From Adiantum capillus-veneris (Eukaryota > Streptophyta > Polypodiopsida > Polypodiales > Pteridaceae): DNA of 64,000 bases. The DNA is taken from the NCBI GenBank assembly GCA_014529385.2, contig CM043950.1, positions 158,428,545 to 158,492,544 on the forward strand. The letters run 5' to 3'. Numbering within the stretch: the stretch's first letter is position 1; each line of letters opens with the position of its first letter. Shown here one piece after another: positions 21,236-33,460 of the stretch. The position numbers were made by a program, and so were the translations under genes. The notes beneath the pieces are model-generated. The model made no database searches, was not told where the DNA came from, and worked only from the letters and a program-made list of their open reading frames with translations.

Positions 21236-22859
21236 GGGTATTTTTTACAGCCTTCACATCCCAATTTTTTCCCCTTTCGACATCTCCCAATTCAATCACC
21301 CAAAAAATCATGCTTACATAACAGGCCTGGGATGCATAGGTGGCTGTAGCACCATCTGACAAGGCCCGTCTGAATAATGCCACAACATCTGTAACACAGT
21401 TTATCTTTGGGCAGTTTGGCTGCAATTGGTATTGAGTTAAAGACCTTTTTATCACTGCTCCCGCACCGTCGTGTTCTCCCTTACCATGTCCGGATCCAAA
21501 AAAGTTCCAAGACATTTTCCATCCCGTAAAAACACTGTATCTGCAATTTATTCAATGGATAGAAGAAGATTAATATACTCCTGGCACGATAAAATTACCA
21601 AAAAAAACACATATTATAATATTACTGATGTTAGACAAGCATTTTATTACAACTTTAATGCCACTATTATAGGTCTCTATCTTAAAACCACCTTCAGATA
21701 ATGTTTGTTAGAACATGGTATACCTGGAAAGGAAATAGAATGGTCTTCTTGCTTTGAATTGTGAATCTGCTCCATCATACCATACCCAATGACGTTTTAT
21801 GTTGAGACCAAATTTCTTTAGCCATTCCGCATGTTTCAGAAAACAGTGTTGAACAAAATGTGTGTCATGTTGCTTGTCATCTGAAATGAAGAAGTGAATT
21901 GTCTTGTGGATGTCACCTGCATAATATAAAAATCAAAAATTATTGAAGGCTTAATACAAAAGAAATAATACTGATCTAGGGTGATGTCGTTACCTGCAAT
22001 TTGGAAATATGTTATGTGCACAAAAATAGTTACTTGATTTGAATACCAGTGTATGGACTGAATCTCATTTTGTTCTTTGAAACTATAATTTTCAGTAAAG
22101 TCAACAACTGACACAACAACATCTTCTGGAAAGCTTTGTATACATGCCTTATATTATTCTGCTTGCCATCTATACACAAAATTATGCATTATGTATTTCT
22201 TAAGATGGTCTTTGAACATGACTGAGAGATCCTGGCATGATATTTCCTTATGTGACAAGACTTTCCTTTTCTTCTTCAGACCGTCACGCGCAGTTCCTAC
22301 TTCTAGGTCCTCAAAAATCTTCACCACAATCTTTTTAGCAATAAATGCAGCCTCTACAGCACAAAAGTCTAACTTATCCGGGCCACACCTTTTACATTGA
22401 CCACTCAAGCAAGCAAGCGCATGGAAGGTGGATGTATCTGATTTAGGACACAGTATAGAGTCCAATAAGGTTGTTACACTCTTGATAGGGTTTTTTGGTG
22501 CCTTGCATCCACTATTGTCTTTGCATATGTTGCATTGACAATGGCAAGCTTTTCCATGCAGACCGAATACAAAAATTCGCATGTGATTTATGGCATCCTT
22601 TAGGAAGGACATTTGAACATGTGAAATGCAGCATCAAGTATATCAGTCTCTCAATTTCCGCACAAAATATGGCTTCATGTACTCAAACGCCCGCTGCCTT
22701 ATTACAATTTCAGGGTATTGTTCTTTGAAGTTGAGAAAGAGCTCCACCTACAATGAAAGGCATATATGGTTAAAGAACATTGAAGAAAACTGTAGGTTTT
22801 GAGGAAAACTGTTACATTACTATAATCCAGTATTTTTATTTCAAACCACTATGTTTTTT

Positions 22860-24240
22860 CACTTAATTGGTTAGGTAAACCAGTATATATGAACACATGT
22901 CCTTGGTACGTACCAGTGGTATAAAAGTGTCAACCAGTGAAAATGTTCTTACTGCTGATGTAAACTAGTCTTTTCATTTATAACCGGTATGTTATTTACC
23001 TAACTAGTACAAGTGAGCACTTAACCACGATGTATACCAGTGATAAATAAGTGTTAAAAAGAATGAACACATGCCCTTGGTACGTACCAGTGGTATATAA
23101 GTGTCAACCACTTCAAATGTTCTTACTGCAGATGTAAACCAGTTTTTTCATTTAAAACCGGTATGTTATTTACCTAACCGGTACATGTGAGCACTTACCC
23201 ATGATGTGTACCAGTGAAAAATAAGGGTTAAAAAAACGAACACATGTCCTTGGTACGTACCAGTGGTATATAAGTGTCAACTAGTTCAAATGTTCTGACT
23301 GCTGATGTAAACCAGTCTTTTGATTTAAAACTGGTATGTTATTTACCTAACCAGTACATGTGAGCACTTAACCACGATGTATACCAGTGAGAAATAAGTG
23401 TTAAAGAAAATGAACACATGTCATTGGTACGTACCAGTGGTATATAAGTGTCAACCAGTGCAAATGTTCTTACTGCTGATGTAACCCAGTCTTTTCATTT
23501 AAAACCGGTATGTTATTTACCTAACTAGTACATGTGAGCACTTACCCATGATGTGTACCATTGAAAAATAAGGGTTAAAAAAATGAACAAATGTCCTTGG
23601 TACGTTCCAGTGGTATATAAGTGTCAACCAGTGTAAATGTTCTTACCGCTGATGTAAACCACACTTTTCATTTAAAACCGGTATGCTATTTACCTAACCA
23701 GTACAAGTGAGCACTTAACCACGATGTATACCAGTGAGAAATTAGTGTTAAAAGAAATTAACACATGTCCTTGGTACATACTAGTGGTATATAAGTGTCA
23801 ACTTGTTCAAATATTCTTACTGCTGATGTAAACCAGTCTTTTCATTTAAAACCTCTATGTTATTTACTAACCAGTACATGTAAGCACTTAACCACGATGT
23901 ATACCAATGAGAAAAATGTGTTTAAAAAAATGAACACATGTCCTTGGTACGTACCAGTGTTATATAAGTGTCAACCAGTTCAAATGTTCTGACTGTTAAT
24001 GTAAACCAGTCTTTTCATTTAAAACCGGTATGTTATTTACCTAACCAACACATGTGAGGACTTAATCACGATGTATACCAATGAGAAATAAGTGTACAAA
24101 AAAATTTACTGGATATATAAACTAGTATTTTCCTTTCAAACAGATATGTTTTTTACCTATCTGACATGACAAATAGTACATGTGAACACTTGACGAGTAC
24201 ATGTGAACACTTAACCACTATGTATACCAGTGAGAAATAG
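22860..24240. repeat. about 174-bp intronic minisatellite, right arm
   Basis: Inverted counterpart of the left-arm array. The landmark AACACATGTCCTTGG or a variant recurs near 22,893, 23,067, 23,240, 23,413, 23,585, 23,760 and 23,933. The equal number of units in both arms shows that the array was already expanded before the inverted duplication and has been stable since. Confidence 0.92.
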
Positions 24241-25088
24241 GTGTTAGAAGATTTTTACTGGTTATGTAAACCAGTTTTTTACCTAACCAGTTTATACATA
24301 TCATACGTGTGTGAAAGTATGTGTCTGCAAACGTATGTTTCAACAAACATACGCGTATGATAAAAACTATGTTTCCATTTATATTCTCCTTCACATCCAA
24401 TATTTATCTACTCTTAGTCTAGGACCAAATACAGATTCCCCTTATTTCCATTTATAACTTCCTTCATATCCGATTTCATATCTACTCTTATCAACCCATT
24501 TATAGAGAATATAGGTCATGAATGCAAATATTAGAAAACAAAAATGGATATAGTGAAGCAAGTTATTACCTGAGATTGTTCAAGAAGATGCATAGGATGT
24601 TTGACATATGAATTTCTTCCAATACGCTTTCTGCACACATTTCTTATTGGGTGAAACACGAGTGTTAGACATCCAAAAAGAGAAGATCAACTCTTTCTCA
24701 TCAGGTGTTATGAAGCCACTATCCATGGGCTGTCGAGCACACAAAGAGATTGGCAAATTGCCATCACCTACTGCCCTCAACCGATTCTTTGCAGCTATGA
24801 AGTTCCTCTTGTGCAAATTTAGCAACTTAGATGCAGCTGAAACATTCACTTTTGAGGTAGATGTACACTCAATATTCATAAGCATTGTGGTGATGAACCT
24901 TTTAAGAAAGAGCTCCTGTCCACTCTTGGGTGATTTGATTGCATCTATTGTGTTGCGTATGGCTTCAACAAAGGTTGTTTGTGCCCTGGGCATTTCAAGG
25001 TCTCCAAGAGAAGGATGATTGACAAACTTGCACAAAATATCTGAGCGTGATGCAACATCGAGGGCCTTTCTATGCCGATTGAAGAGCA

Positions 25089-25093
25089 TAACA
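25089..25093. repeat. 5-bp target-site duplication of the copia element (TAACA)
   Basis: TAACA lies just outside the left LTR and again at 30,699-30,703. The left palindrome arm, which lacks the insert, has the site once (reverse complement of GAGCATAACAAGGTC). This fixes the element's ends to the base. Confidence 0.97.
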
Positions 25094-25765
25094 TGCTAGA
25101 AAATAAGATGTAGCTAAATAGATACTTGAGTAGATTACTTAATGGAGAGAGACAGATTTATATACACGAGATTATAGAGTAGAGAGAGAGAGAGAGAGAG
25201 TACACACGATATACGTGGTTCACCCAATGTGGGCTACGTCCACGGGAAAGCAGCCACTCAATGGCTTTAGTACTTCAAAACAAGAAGTATTTTACAAAGG
25301 GATTATACCCTTAATGGAGCTCCCACCTTGCTTCACTCTCACCACCTCACACTCACCTTGTTGCATCAACTTCACACTATGAAATGTGTGTAGAAATGGC
25401 CTCCTTTTATAGGCCAAAAGGGCTGCCCTCTCTAATGAGAGACAGCCATGTGTAGCCGCCCTTGTGCCAATAAGTCCAAATCGGACCCTCCAATCCACCC
25501 ATGTGTGGCCGCCCTTGAGAAGACAAGTCCGCTTTTGAATTCGGCCACCGGCCACCGGCCATTGACTTCCGACCACTTTCCGGCCGCCGTCCGGCCATAA
25601 TATTCCGGCGAAAAAAAAAGTCCCTGATTCTTGTCTGTGAAAATTTTGGTTTCCGGTGAGTGATTTTCCTTCATGCACGATGGCTTCTCCTCATAATGGG
25701 GGCTTTACAAATGTGTGCTTTTACCACAGAAAATTACAAGGGTAAATCAGGCTCCATACTTAACA
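25094..25765 (-). repeat. 3' LTR of the copia element (672 bp)
   Basis: The plus strand reads TGCTAGAAAATAAG ... CATACTTAACA. Compared with the other LTR it keeps a stretch of about 75 bp near 25,260-25,335 that is missing there, and lacks the GC-rich insert near 30,524-30,555. A TATA-like TATAAAAGGAGG (minus strand) is near 25,410. Confidence 0.95.
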
Positions 25766-25825
25766 ATCTCCCACTTGGAGACTGATCTCCAAACCAAACC
25801 TGTGACTGCTTTCCATTCTGGCTTC

Positions 25826-27491
25826 TTATCCTTGAATGCCGATTGAAGATGAGCAAAAGCTCAACTTCTCCTTGTTGACCACCTTTGTAAACATGTCTGT
25901 AGGATTTTCACTTGTATGCACCTTTCCTAGCTTTAGTTGTCCCTCTTCCAAAAGAGTGCGTATGAAGTGATATCTCACCTCAATGTGCTTTGTCCTTGAA
26001 TGAAAGGCTGAGTTCTTCGCAAGATGGATAGCGCTTTGGCTATCACTGTACAAGACACAATTGTCTTGTTTGAATCCAAGCTCTTCTAAGAATCTGTGAA
26101 GCCACAGAATTTCTTTGCTTGCCTCCGTCATTGCTACATACTCTGCTTCCGTGGTAGAAAGTGAAACCACTTTCTGCAGCTTTGAAGCCCAGCTTACTGC
26201 TGTGCCTCCAGCCGTGAACACATAGCCAGTAGTGCTCCTTCGAGTATCTTTGTCACCTGCCATATCTGCATCAGCATACCCTTCTAGAAAAATATCAGTT
26301 CCTCCAAAATACAAAGCATTTGTTGTTGTCCCTTTTAGATACCTAAGTATCCACTTCACAGCTTGCCAATGCTCTTTACTTGGGTTGTCCATGAACCTAC
26401 TCACAACTCCCACTGCATGTGCAATGTCTCGCCTTGTCCAGACCATAGCATACATTAGAGAACCTACCGCTGCAGCATATGGAACTTTAGACATATAGGC
26501 TATCTCCTCTTGTGTCTTTGGACACATATCCTTCGTTAGTTTAAAATGACCAGCCAAAGGTGTAGAAACTGGTTTTGCATTTTGCATTGCAAACCTTTCT
26601 AGTACCTTCTTGATGTAATCTTCTTGAGATAGCTTTATTGTCTTCTTCGTCCTGTCCCTTGATATTTTCATACCAAGTATCCTCTTTGCAGCACCTAAAT
26701 CTTTCATTGAAAAATATTTGGACAGCTCCTCTTTTAGGTCTTTGATGTCCTGCATGTTAGCACTTGCAATCAACATGTCATCAACATACAACATTAGGAT
26801 GATGAATTTCCCATGTCCAAAATTCTCCGTGTAGACGCAGTGATCCGAGTTGCATCTTGTGAATCCATGATCCAACATCCATCGATCAAACTTCAAGTAC
26901 CATTGTCTTGATGCTTGCTTTAAACCATACAAGCTCTTCTTTAATCTGCAAACCATTTTCTCCTTACCTTTTACTTCATACCCCTTTGGTTGAAGCATGT
27001 AGATTTTCTCCTCTAAGTCACCGTGAGGGAATGCCGTATTTACATCCATTTGCTCAAGATTTAGATCATGAGCAGCCACAAGGCTTAAGACAAGCCTAAT
27101 TGAGTTCATTTTTACAACAGGAGAAAATATTTCATTGAAGTCAATACCTTTCTTTTGAGAAAAACCTTTTACCACAAGCCTAGACTTGTACCTTTTCTTC
27201 CCACCTTCTTCTTCCTTTAGCTTGTACACCCATTTGTTTTGAAGTGCCCGCTTACCTTTAGGCAACTCAACCAACTCCCATGTTTGGTTGCGATGTAGTG
27301 AGTCCATCTCCACTTGCATGCTCTTCGTCCATTCTTCTTTGGATTCATGTTGCATAGCTTGTTCATATGATTCCGGCTCTCCAGAATCTGAGATCAAGAG
27401 ATGGTTGAAGGAAGGAACAAACCTTTCTGGAGGTCTACTTGCTCTTGTAGATCTTCGGGGAATAGGTTGAGGCTCCTCATTTGGTTGATGT
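25826..27491 (-). pseudogene. copia pol: reverse transcriptase and RNase H
   Basis: A frame of about 555 codons, opened by a TAA at 27,492-27,494 that separates it from the integrase frame. It starts with the RRSTRASRPPERF linker typical of copia. RT motifs: QMDVNTAFPHGDLEE (catalytic Asp), LYGLKQASRQWY and the YVDDM catalytic pair. RNase H: GYADADMAGD, STTEAEYVAM, DSQSAIHLAKNSAFH. All expected acidic residues are present. The single stop would lie inside the polyprotein, so the element cannot make pol from one frame without suppression. Confidence 0.93.
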
Positions 27492-27493
27492 TG

Positions 27494-28120
27494 TTACACA
27501 TTGTCACCGTTTGCAGTCCTTGAGTCTTCACCGTCCTCAAGCTCCATGTACTCATCACCTGTTTCTTTTGTTTGTTTTCTTTCCAAGTAATCTTTGTACA
27601 TATTTTGTTCGTTAAAAATTACATCCCTACTCCTTAAGATTTTACCATCTTCAGGATTCCATAGGCGATACCCAAAGTCTCCTTCTCCATAGCCAATGAA
27701 GAAACACTTTTTGGACTTTGCATCTAACTTTGATCTTAGGCTTCTATCTATGTGCATGAAAGCCTCACACCCAAACACTTTGAGAAATGCATAATTCACC
27801 GGTTTACCTGTCCATTCCTCTTCTGGAACTCCCCCATCCAATGTCGTTGAGGGTGACCGATTGATTAAGTACACAGACGTACTTACAGCTTCTGCCCAAA
27901 GCTCAAGCGGTAGGCCTGCATGTAGCCGCATGCTTCGTGCTCGTTCCATGATTGTCCTGTTCATCCTTTCCGAAATCCCATTTTGTTGAGGTGTCCTTGG
28001 GGTTGTCCTTTGCCTCCGAATGCCATTGCTAGCACAAAAGCTTTCAAAATCTTGGCTACAGTATTCGCCTCCATTGTCGGATCTGAGGCATTTAACCTTG
28101 GTACCTGTTTCATTCTCCAC
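27494..28120 (-). pseudogene. copia integrase C-terminal part, second unit of the duplication
   Basis: Repeats integrase text already present upstream (SDNGGEYCSQ, PRTPQQNGISERMNR) and then continues with the integrase C-terminal region (VNYAFLKVFGCEAFMHIDRS, KKCFFIGYGEGDFGYRLW). Because the duplicated unit is 283 bp, this frame is shifted relative to the preceding one. It ends at the TAA just upstream of the RT frame. Confidence 0.9.
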
Positions 28121-28420
28121 AAAGGCTTTCCACCTTTGACCGATTGATTAAGTACACAGACGTACTTACAGCTTCCGCCCAAAGCTCAAGCGGTAGGCCT
28201 GCATGTAGCCGCATGCTTCGTGCTCGTTCCATGATTGTCCTGTTCATCCTTTCCGAAATCCCATTTTGTTGAGGTGTCCTTGGGGTTGTCCTTTGCCTCC
28301 GAATGCCATTGCTAGCACAAAAGCTTTCAAAAGCTTGGCTACAATATTCGCCTCCATTGTCGGATCTGAGGCATTTAACCTTGGTACCTGTTTCATTCTC
28401 CACAAAGGCTTTCCACCTTT
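27855..28420. repeat. 283-bp tandem duplication inside copia integrase
   Basis: GACCGATTGATTAAGTACAC begins at 27,855 and again at 28,138, and the two units match almost base for base. The near identity means the duplication is younger than the insertion itself or arose shortly before it. It breaks the gag-pol frame. Confidence 0.95.
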
Positions 28421-29999
28421 GAAATATGGAAAATACATCGGATTTATTCTTCAGGACATAAACCCATGTTTTTCTAGTCGCATCGTCTATGAATGTTACA
28501 TAGTACAATGAGCCACCAAGTGATGGTGTACTTGCAGGACCCCAAACATCAGAATGAACCAACTCAAGTTTTTTATTTTTTCTTTCATTTCCTGATTTTT
28601 GAAATTTTACCCTCTTTTGTTTACCATAAATACAATCTTCACAGAACTCTAAGTCCACTTCTTTCAAACCTGGTAGAAGATTCTTTGTTTGAAGGATTTG
28701 CATTTCTTTGGCACTCATATGCCCAAGTCGGTAGTGCCACACCGCACTGTCAACTTCTGTAGTTGCTGCACAAGTTGAAGATTGTGTGCTAACAGTCCAC
28801 AAGTAAAGTGTACCAACTTTTTCACCCTTGGCAACCACCAAAGATCCCTTTGAGATCTTCCACCGTTTGTTTCTGAATGTAATGTTGTGACCTTCATCGT
28901 CCAATTGTCCTGTAGAGATCAAATTTTTGCGAAGAGAAGGAACATGCCTAACATCTTTAAGCTTCCATTCATTTCCGTTAGCAGTTTTGACAGAAACTGT
29001 ACCTTTGCCGACAATCTCACAAGCTTCATCATCTCCCAAGTATACATACCCAAAATTACCTTTGGTGTAGTCTTGGAAATGTTGCTTGTGTGGTGTCGCA
29101 TGGAATGAAGCCCTGGAATCTACTATCCAGGAATTAGACACATTGTCTAATGAGAGAATTAGAGCATCTTGCTCTACTTTACCTACCACATTGGCCTCCG
29201 ATGTTGGCTTGTTGTCTTGAGACTCTGTCTCCTTTTTCTTCTTGGACCAGCAATCCTTCTTGACGTGGCCCTTCTTGCCGCAGTTCCAACATTCAAGAAC
29301 TGACTTTGTGCGTGACTTGCTCCGCCTTGAGCGATCACGACCCTTTTGGTTTTTGAACCTCTCCTTAGGCCTTCCTCTTGTTTCCACTGATAGTGCAGCA
29401 CTTGATGATTCTCCCGTGCTTCTCCTTCTCATTTCCTCGCTTAGGAGAACACCCACAACATCATCAAACTTAAGAGTATTTGTTCCAGAGATAGAATTAC
29501 TTACAACCATCACAAGGCTGTCCCAACTATCCGGTAGAGACGATAGTATAAGGAGAGCTCGCACTTCGTCATCGAAATTGATTTTCACTGATCGAAGTTG
29601 ACTTATGTTTGTGTAAAAGTCATTTAGGTGTTCTGCAACTGAACCATTCTCTGCCATCTTTAGATTGAACAAGCGCTTCATAAGAAATACCTTATTGGAT
29701 GCCGATGGTTTCTCGTAGAAGTCGTCAAGTGACTTCATCAAGTCCTTCGTGGTCTTCATCTCCAAAACATTGAAGGCCACCGTTGACACCAAGCTTAACC
29801 GGATTGTTCCCAGTGCCTTTCGATCAAGGACAATCCATGCTTCATCTGCCATTGTTGCGGGCTTCTTTGCAAGACCGCCTAGTGGCAAATAGAGGTCCTT
29901 CTGGTAGAGATAGTCTTCAATCTGCATCTTCCAATGTTGGTATTTTTTGCCGTTGAACTTCTCAATCTTGAGCTTCCCTTCCTCCGCCATAACTCCCAC
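28110..29999 (-). pseudogene. copia gag, protease and integrase N-terminal part
   Basis: 629 codons from ATG 29,999. Gag: KIEKFNGKKYQHWKMQIEDY (UBN2-type), then a CCHC knuckle, CWNCGKKGHVKKDC. Protease: WIVDSRASFHATPH, where copia enzymes have DSGA; the Gly next to the catalytic Asp is Arg, likely inactivating. Integrase: HYRLGHMSAKEM ... CEDCIYGKQ (zinc-binding HHCC), then HSDVWGP, FIDDATRKTWVY and SDNGGEY of the catalytic core. The frame ends abnormally after VYLINRS, where the tandem duplication shifts it. Confidence 0.93.
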
Positions 30000-30063
30000 T
30001 CAATTCAAGGAATCCTTTCCTTGAGATAATTTAGCTACGAGCAAACCTTGCTTTGATACCAGT

Positions 30064-30698
30064 TGCTAGGAAATAAGACGTAGCTAAATAGATAATTGAG
30101 TAGATTACTTAATGGAGAGAGACAGATTTATATACACGAGATTATAGAGTAGAGAGAGAGAGAGAGTACACACGATATACGTGGTTCACCCAATGTGGGC
30201 TACGTCCACGGGAAAGCAGCCACTCAATCTCACCACCTCACACTCACCTTGTTGCATCAACTTCACACTATGAAATGTGTGTAGAAATGGCCTCCTTTTA
30301 TAGGCCAAAAGGGCTGCCCTCTCTTATGAGAGACAGCCATGTGTAGCCGCCCTTGTGCGAATAAGTCCAAATTGGACCCTCCAATCCACCCATGTGTGGC
30401 CGCCCTTGAGAAGACAAGTCCGCTTTTGAATTCGGCCATCGGCCACCGGCCACCGGCCATTGACTTTCGACCACTTTCCGGCCGCCGTCCGGCCATAATA
30501 TTCCGGCGAAAAAAAAAGTCTCGGGGGCCTCCGCCCCCGAGGCCTTTAAAGTTGCCCCTGATTCTTGTCCGTGAAAATTTTGGTTTCCGGTGAGTGATTT
30601 TCCTTCACGCACGATGCTTCTCCTCATAATGGGGGCCTTACAAATGTGCGCTTTTACCACAGAAAATTACAAGGGTAAATCAGGCTCCATACTTAACA
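30064..30698 (-). repeat. 5' LTR of the copia element (635 bp)
   Basis: Contains the promoter for the minus-strand transcript (TATA-like TATAAAAGGAGG near 30,300). It has a GC-rich insert near 30,524-30,555 (CGGGGGCCTCCGCCCCCGAG, itself a hairpin) and a deletion relative to the 3' LTR. Confidence 0.95.
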
Positions 30699-31384
30699 TA
30701 ACAAGTTCATTGCAAAGTCTTTGACGCTTTGCATCATCAGCCCCATTTTGATCATTATCTTCCTCACGTGCTACCTGCTCAAGCTTGTTCTTAGCACGCT
30801 GCTCCCTCTTTCTCCTAGCATGATATTCCTTGACCGCATCAACAGCATACCTAGCACACAGTTCACAGTGAGGCTGAGAGCAGTCACATACAGTGTGAGA
30901 TTCTTGCTCCATGCTAGAGAGGGAGAGATTGAGCGAGGTGATAGGCCTACAGAGAGCAAGAGTAGTATATGACAGCAATAGATGTGTGATAGGCCTACAA
31001 AGTAAAACAGCAATCTGTGCTCCTACACAGAGAGTTAGAGAGAGACAGGAAAACGAGAGAGTAGGAAGACAAAGAGTTGGCTAACGTGCATAGTTAAGAG
31101 CTACAGAGCCGTCTTCTATATTTGAAAAAGAGACGTGGAAATAGTAATGGTGTAAAGAGCTGGCTGACGTGCATAGTTAAGAGGTATAGAGCCGTCTTCT
31201 ATATTTAACAAAAAGCTGTGGAAATTCTATATTTAATTAAAAATTTGTTCAAAAGAATATATTGAATTGAACTAATAGAGATGGTTTTATGTACCGGTTA
31301 TAAAACCTCTATCCGGGACAAGGTTTTTGGTCCACCTATTCATGCATCCACCCCCTCGCTTTTTTGTTATTGTAGCTTTCTCTT

Positions 31385-31437
31385 TTGCTCGGGTTAGAGA
31401 TTTCTTGGAGAATCTTGCTCGGAGTTAGGGATCCTTC
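31385..31437 (-). repeat. right terminal inverted repeat of the giant element
   Basis: Reverse complement aligns gap-free with 6,038-6,090. Shared words are CCGAGCAA at position 16 and CCCGAGCAA at position 46 of the end. The 9-bp duplication CTCCTGAAT follows immediately. Confidence 0.55.
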
Positions 31438-33460
31438 CTCCTGAATTTGTTTAGCATATCAGGGAAAAAATGAGCAGAATTATGAAGAATCATCTCCACC
31501 TCCATTCAAGTAGGTCCTCAGATCATCATCGCCCAATTCCATGTGATCACAATAAAAGATCTTACAGATAACATCATAGTGGGAATGCCAATGGCCCAGA
31601 AGATGTTAGAGATATGGAGCTAAAACATGACGGAGTCATCACAGACAACAAAGAATGAAGACCAAGACTGGTCACTCGTGGCCGACATCACAAAGTCCTC
31701 AAGCACAGTTAAAATGGAGATTGGTATCAAAGAAAATCTTATTGAAGGTGATTCATCTCCATCGGACATAACTTCAAAAGAGATTAAATTAGATCAAGCA
31801 ATAGCAAGTGCAGATCAAACAAAGAAAAGGGCAACCACAATAGCTATTGAGCAGAGAATGCCACCAAAGGCAGAAGTTAAGAAGAACGAGGTTGCAAAAA
31901 ATCAAGAAGCCATAGGAAGTCCACAAAAACGGACATTGCCAATCAAATCTACCGATGTAAGTCAGATTGGAAAACAGATTCTCAAGCCACCCTCCATAAA
32001 GACATAACTAGATCAAGATGAGACCATGGCAAAAGCAGAGAAAAGATCTTCAATAGAGCCAACAATGAGAATAGTTTTAGTTCTCAGTAGTACAAAAGGA
32101 GCAAGTGTCAGATGCTATGCTCTACTGGTGGATTAAGAAGCAAAGTGCAATATGGTTGCAGGCAACGTCCAGAGCATTCTAGAGATTACTCAAGGCAAGC
32201 CAGATAATAGAGAAATCATGGGTAAGGCTACAAGTAAAAAAGAAATGGTTGCTACTCTTAGCATCCAACAGCATGAAGAGCAGGTAAAGTTTCAAGTAAA
32301 GCCTTCAAAATACATGCATGTAGATGTCATCATTGGACATCACTGGTTAGACCAACATAAGGCCTACAAAGAAGAGACAATGTTAATACTCTCTTTTCCA
32401 AGAGGTAGCCAACAACATTTATAGATACCGTCAAAGACAAATCTTGCAGACAAAGGTAAAGCTAAAGTGGACCTTCCACCAATTAACACAAAAGGTGTGA
32501 CAACATATACCTCTACATTAAAGAACCCTCATGGATCAGCTTCTTCAATCAATTCTAGCTTTCAAAACTTCAAGTCAATTGCTGACCCAAGTGAAACCTC
32601 TAAGGACCCACCCAAAAAGTCAAAGGTAAATCAGCCAAAGTACTCAAGAAAGCAAAGGAAAGTCAAGGAAGTGTTTGTTTTGAGCACTTTAGTCAAAGTC
32701 AATGATCCGGTTTGGATTAAAGACAGGAAATCAACACAAGCAGACAAACACATGGGATGGATAGCAACACAATGGAGCTTAAAAGAACATGAGTACTATA
32801 GAGGTAGCTGACATTTATGGATACCAAAACCTCAAGTAAGGGCATATGAAATAACATCAAGTCCCTTCCAAGAAAGAAGGCCCACAAGGTATCAACCTCG
32901 ACAATATCCTAGGATATCTAAGAAGCAGGTATACATCAGAACAACATCAAAAGATTCTAAAGTCTACCACAACCCTCAAGAAGATACAGAACAAAGACGG
33001 ATCTCAAAGAATCTACACATGCTATACAAAGATTTGGCTACTAGTCAACCACAAGCCAACTGCAACTACACCAGACCTACATGAAGATCTCAAGAACTCA
33101 ACAAGACCTAGAGCAAAGCAAAGTCAACAAAGGAGATACAAAGGTCATCAAGAGATTTGGATTCCTAAGTCTTCCAATTCTCCTTGTCAAACGTCAAATG
33201 CCGAGAGTGAACAAGGCCTACAACAACATCAAAGACTCCTATCAACATGCCTAATTGGAGAATTAAACAGATAATGGAGTCTTCACAATCAAATAAGGAC
33301 AACCCAACCAACGCGAATGCAAATTCAAAGATGATAAAACAAGTATGGCAAAAGAAACCTTCAATGCCAACTTGGTCCTTCACTAATCCTCTTTTTGAGG
33401 ATTCTAGCTTACTTTTACTTGAAGAACTGCTTGTAGTAAGCACAAGAATGTAGAAAGTCA
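31438..33460 (+). mobile_element. unclassified retroelement relic, 3' half (copy 1)
   Basis: Continues the element interrupted at 6,037; colinear with 41,456-43,400. Frames: 31,627-32,007 (charged, low complexity), 32,152-32,424 and 32,467-32,811. The middle one is retropepsin-like: an ALLVD start just upstream, where the expected DTG/DSG has decayed (a TAA follows Asp, then EAKCNMV), and near the end VDVIIGHHWLDQHKAY, which matches the DVIIGxxWLxxHxA end of Ty3/gypsy proteases. Downstream text (VLSTLVKVNDPVWIKDRKST) is not recognised. No RT or integrase motif was found in either copy. Confidence 0.6.

Larger units (their letters stand above)
25094..30698 (-). mobile_element. Ty1/copia LTR retrotransposon, 5.6 kb, minus strand
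   Basis: Complete element with two LTRs starting TG and ending CA, a 5-bp duplication, a primer site complementary to initiator-Met tRNA (minus-strand GGTATCAAAGC just inside the LTR at 30,063) and a purine-rich AAGTGGGAGATT before the other LTR. It sits in exon 1 of the right-arm transposase gene. The coding part is one ancestral gag-pol frame now broken by a 283-bp tandem duplication and one nonsense codon. The LTRs differ by two large indels plus point changes, so the insertion is not very recent. It is the same family as the relic at the left edge of the window. Confidence 0.97.
20591..30912 (-). pseudogene. DDE-type transposase-like gene, right-arm copy with catalytic motifs
   Basis: Minus-strand exons: exon 1 30,912-30,704 plus 25,093-24,570 (split by the copia element), intron 1 with minisatellite, exon 2 22,747-21,994, a 77-bp intron, exon 3 21,916-21,724, a 183-bp intron, exon 4 21,540-20,591. 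Candidate catalytic acids: VVDFTENYSF with EIQSIHWYSNQVTIF behind it in exon 2, WYDGADSQFKARRP in exon 3, and SGHGKGEHDGAGAVIKR in exon 4. This D...D...(E/D) order with Cys-rich regions is what a cut-and-paste transposase would show. I recall similar motif sets in uncharacterised transposase-like proteins of animals, but I cannot name the superfamily. Defects: the copia insertion, a 2-bp deletion near the end of exon 1, TAA after YRWQAE at 22,154, a 55-bp tandem duplication in exon 4 (frameshift) and a TGA near 20,800. Not functional as it stands; it is the best template for the ancestral protein. Confidence 0.75.
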
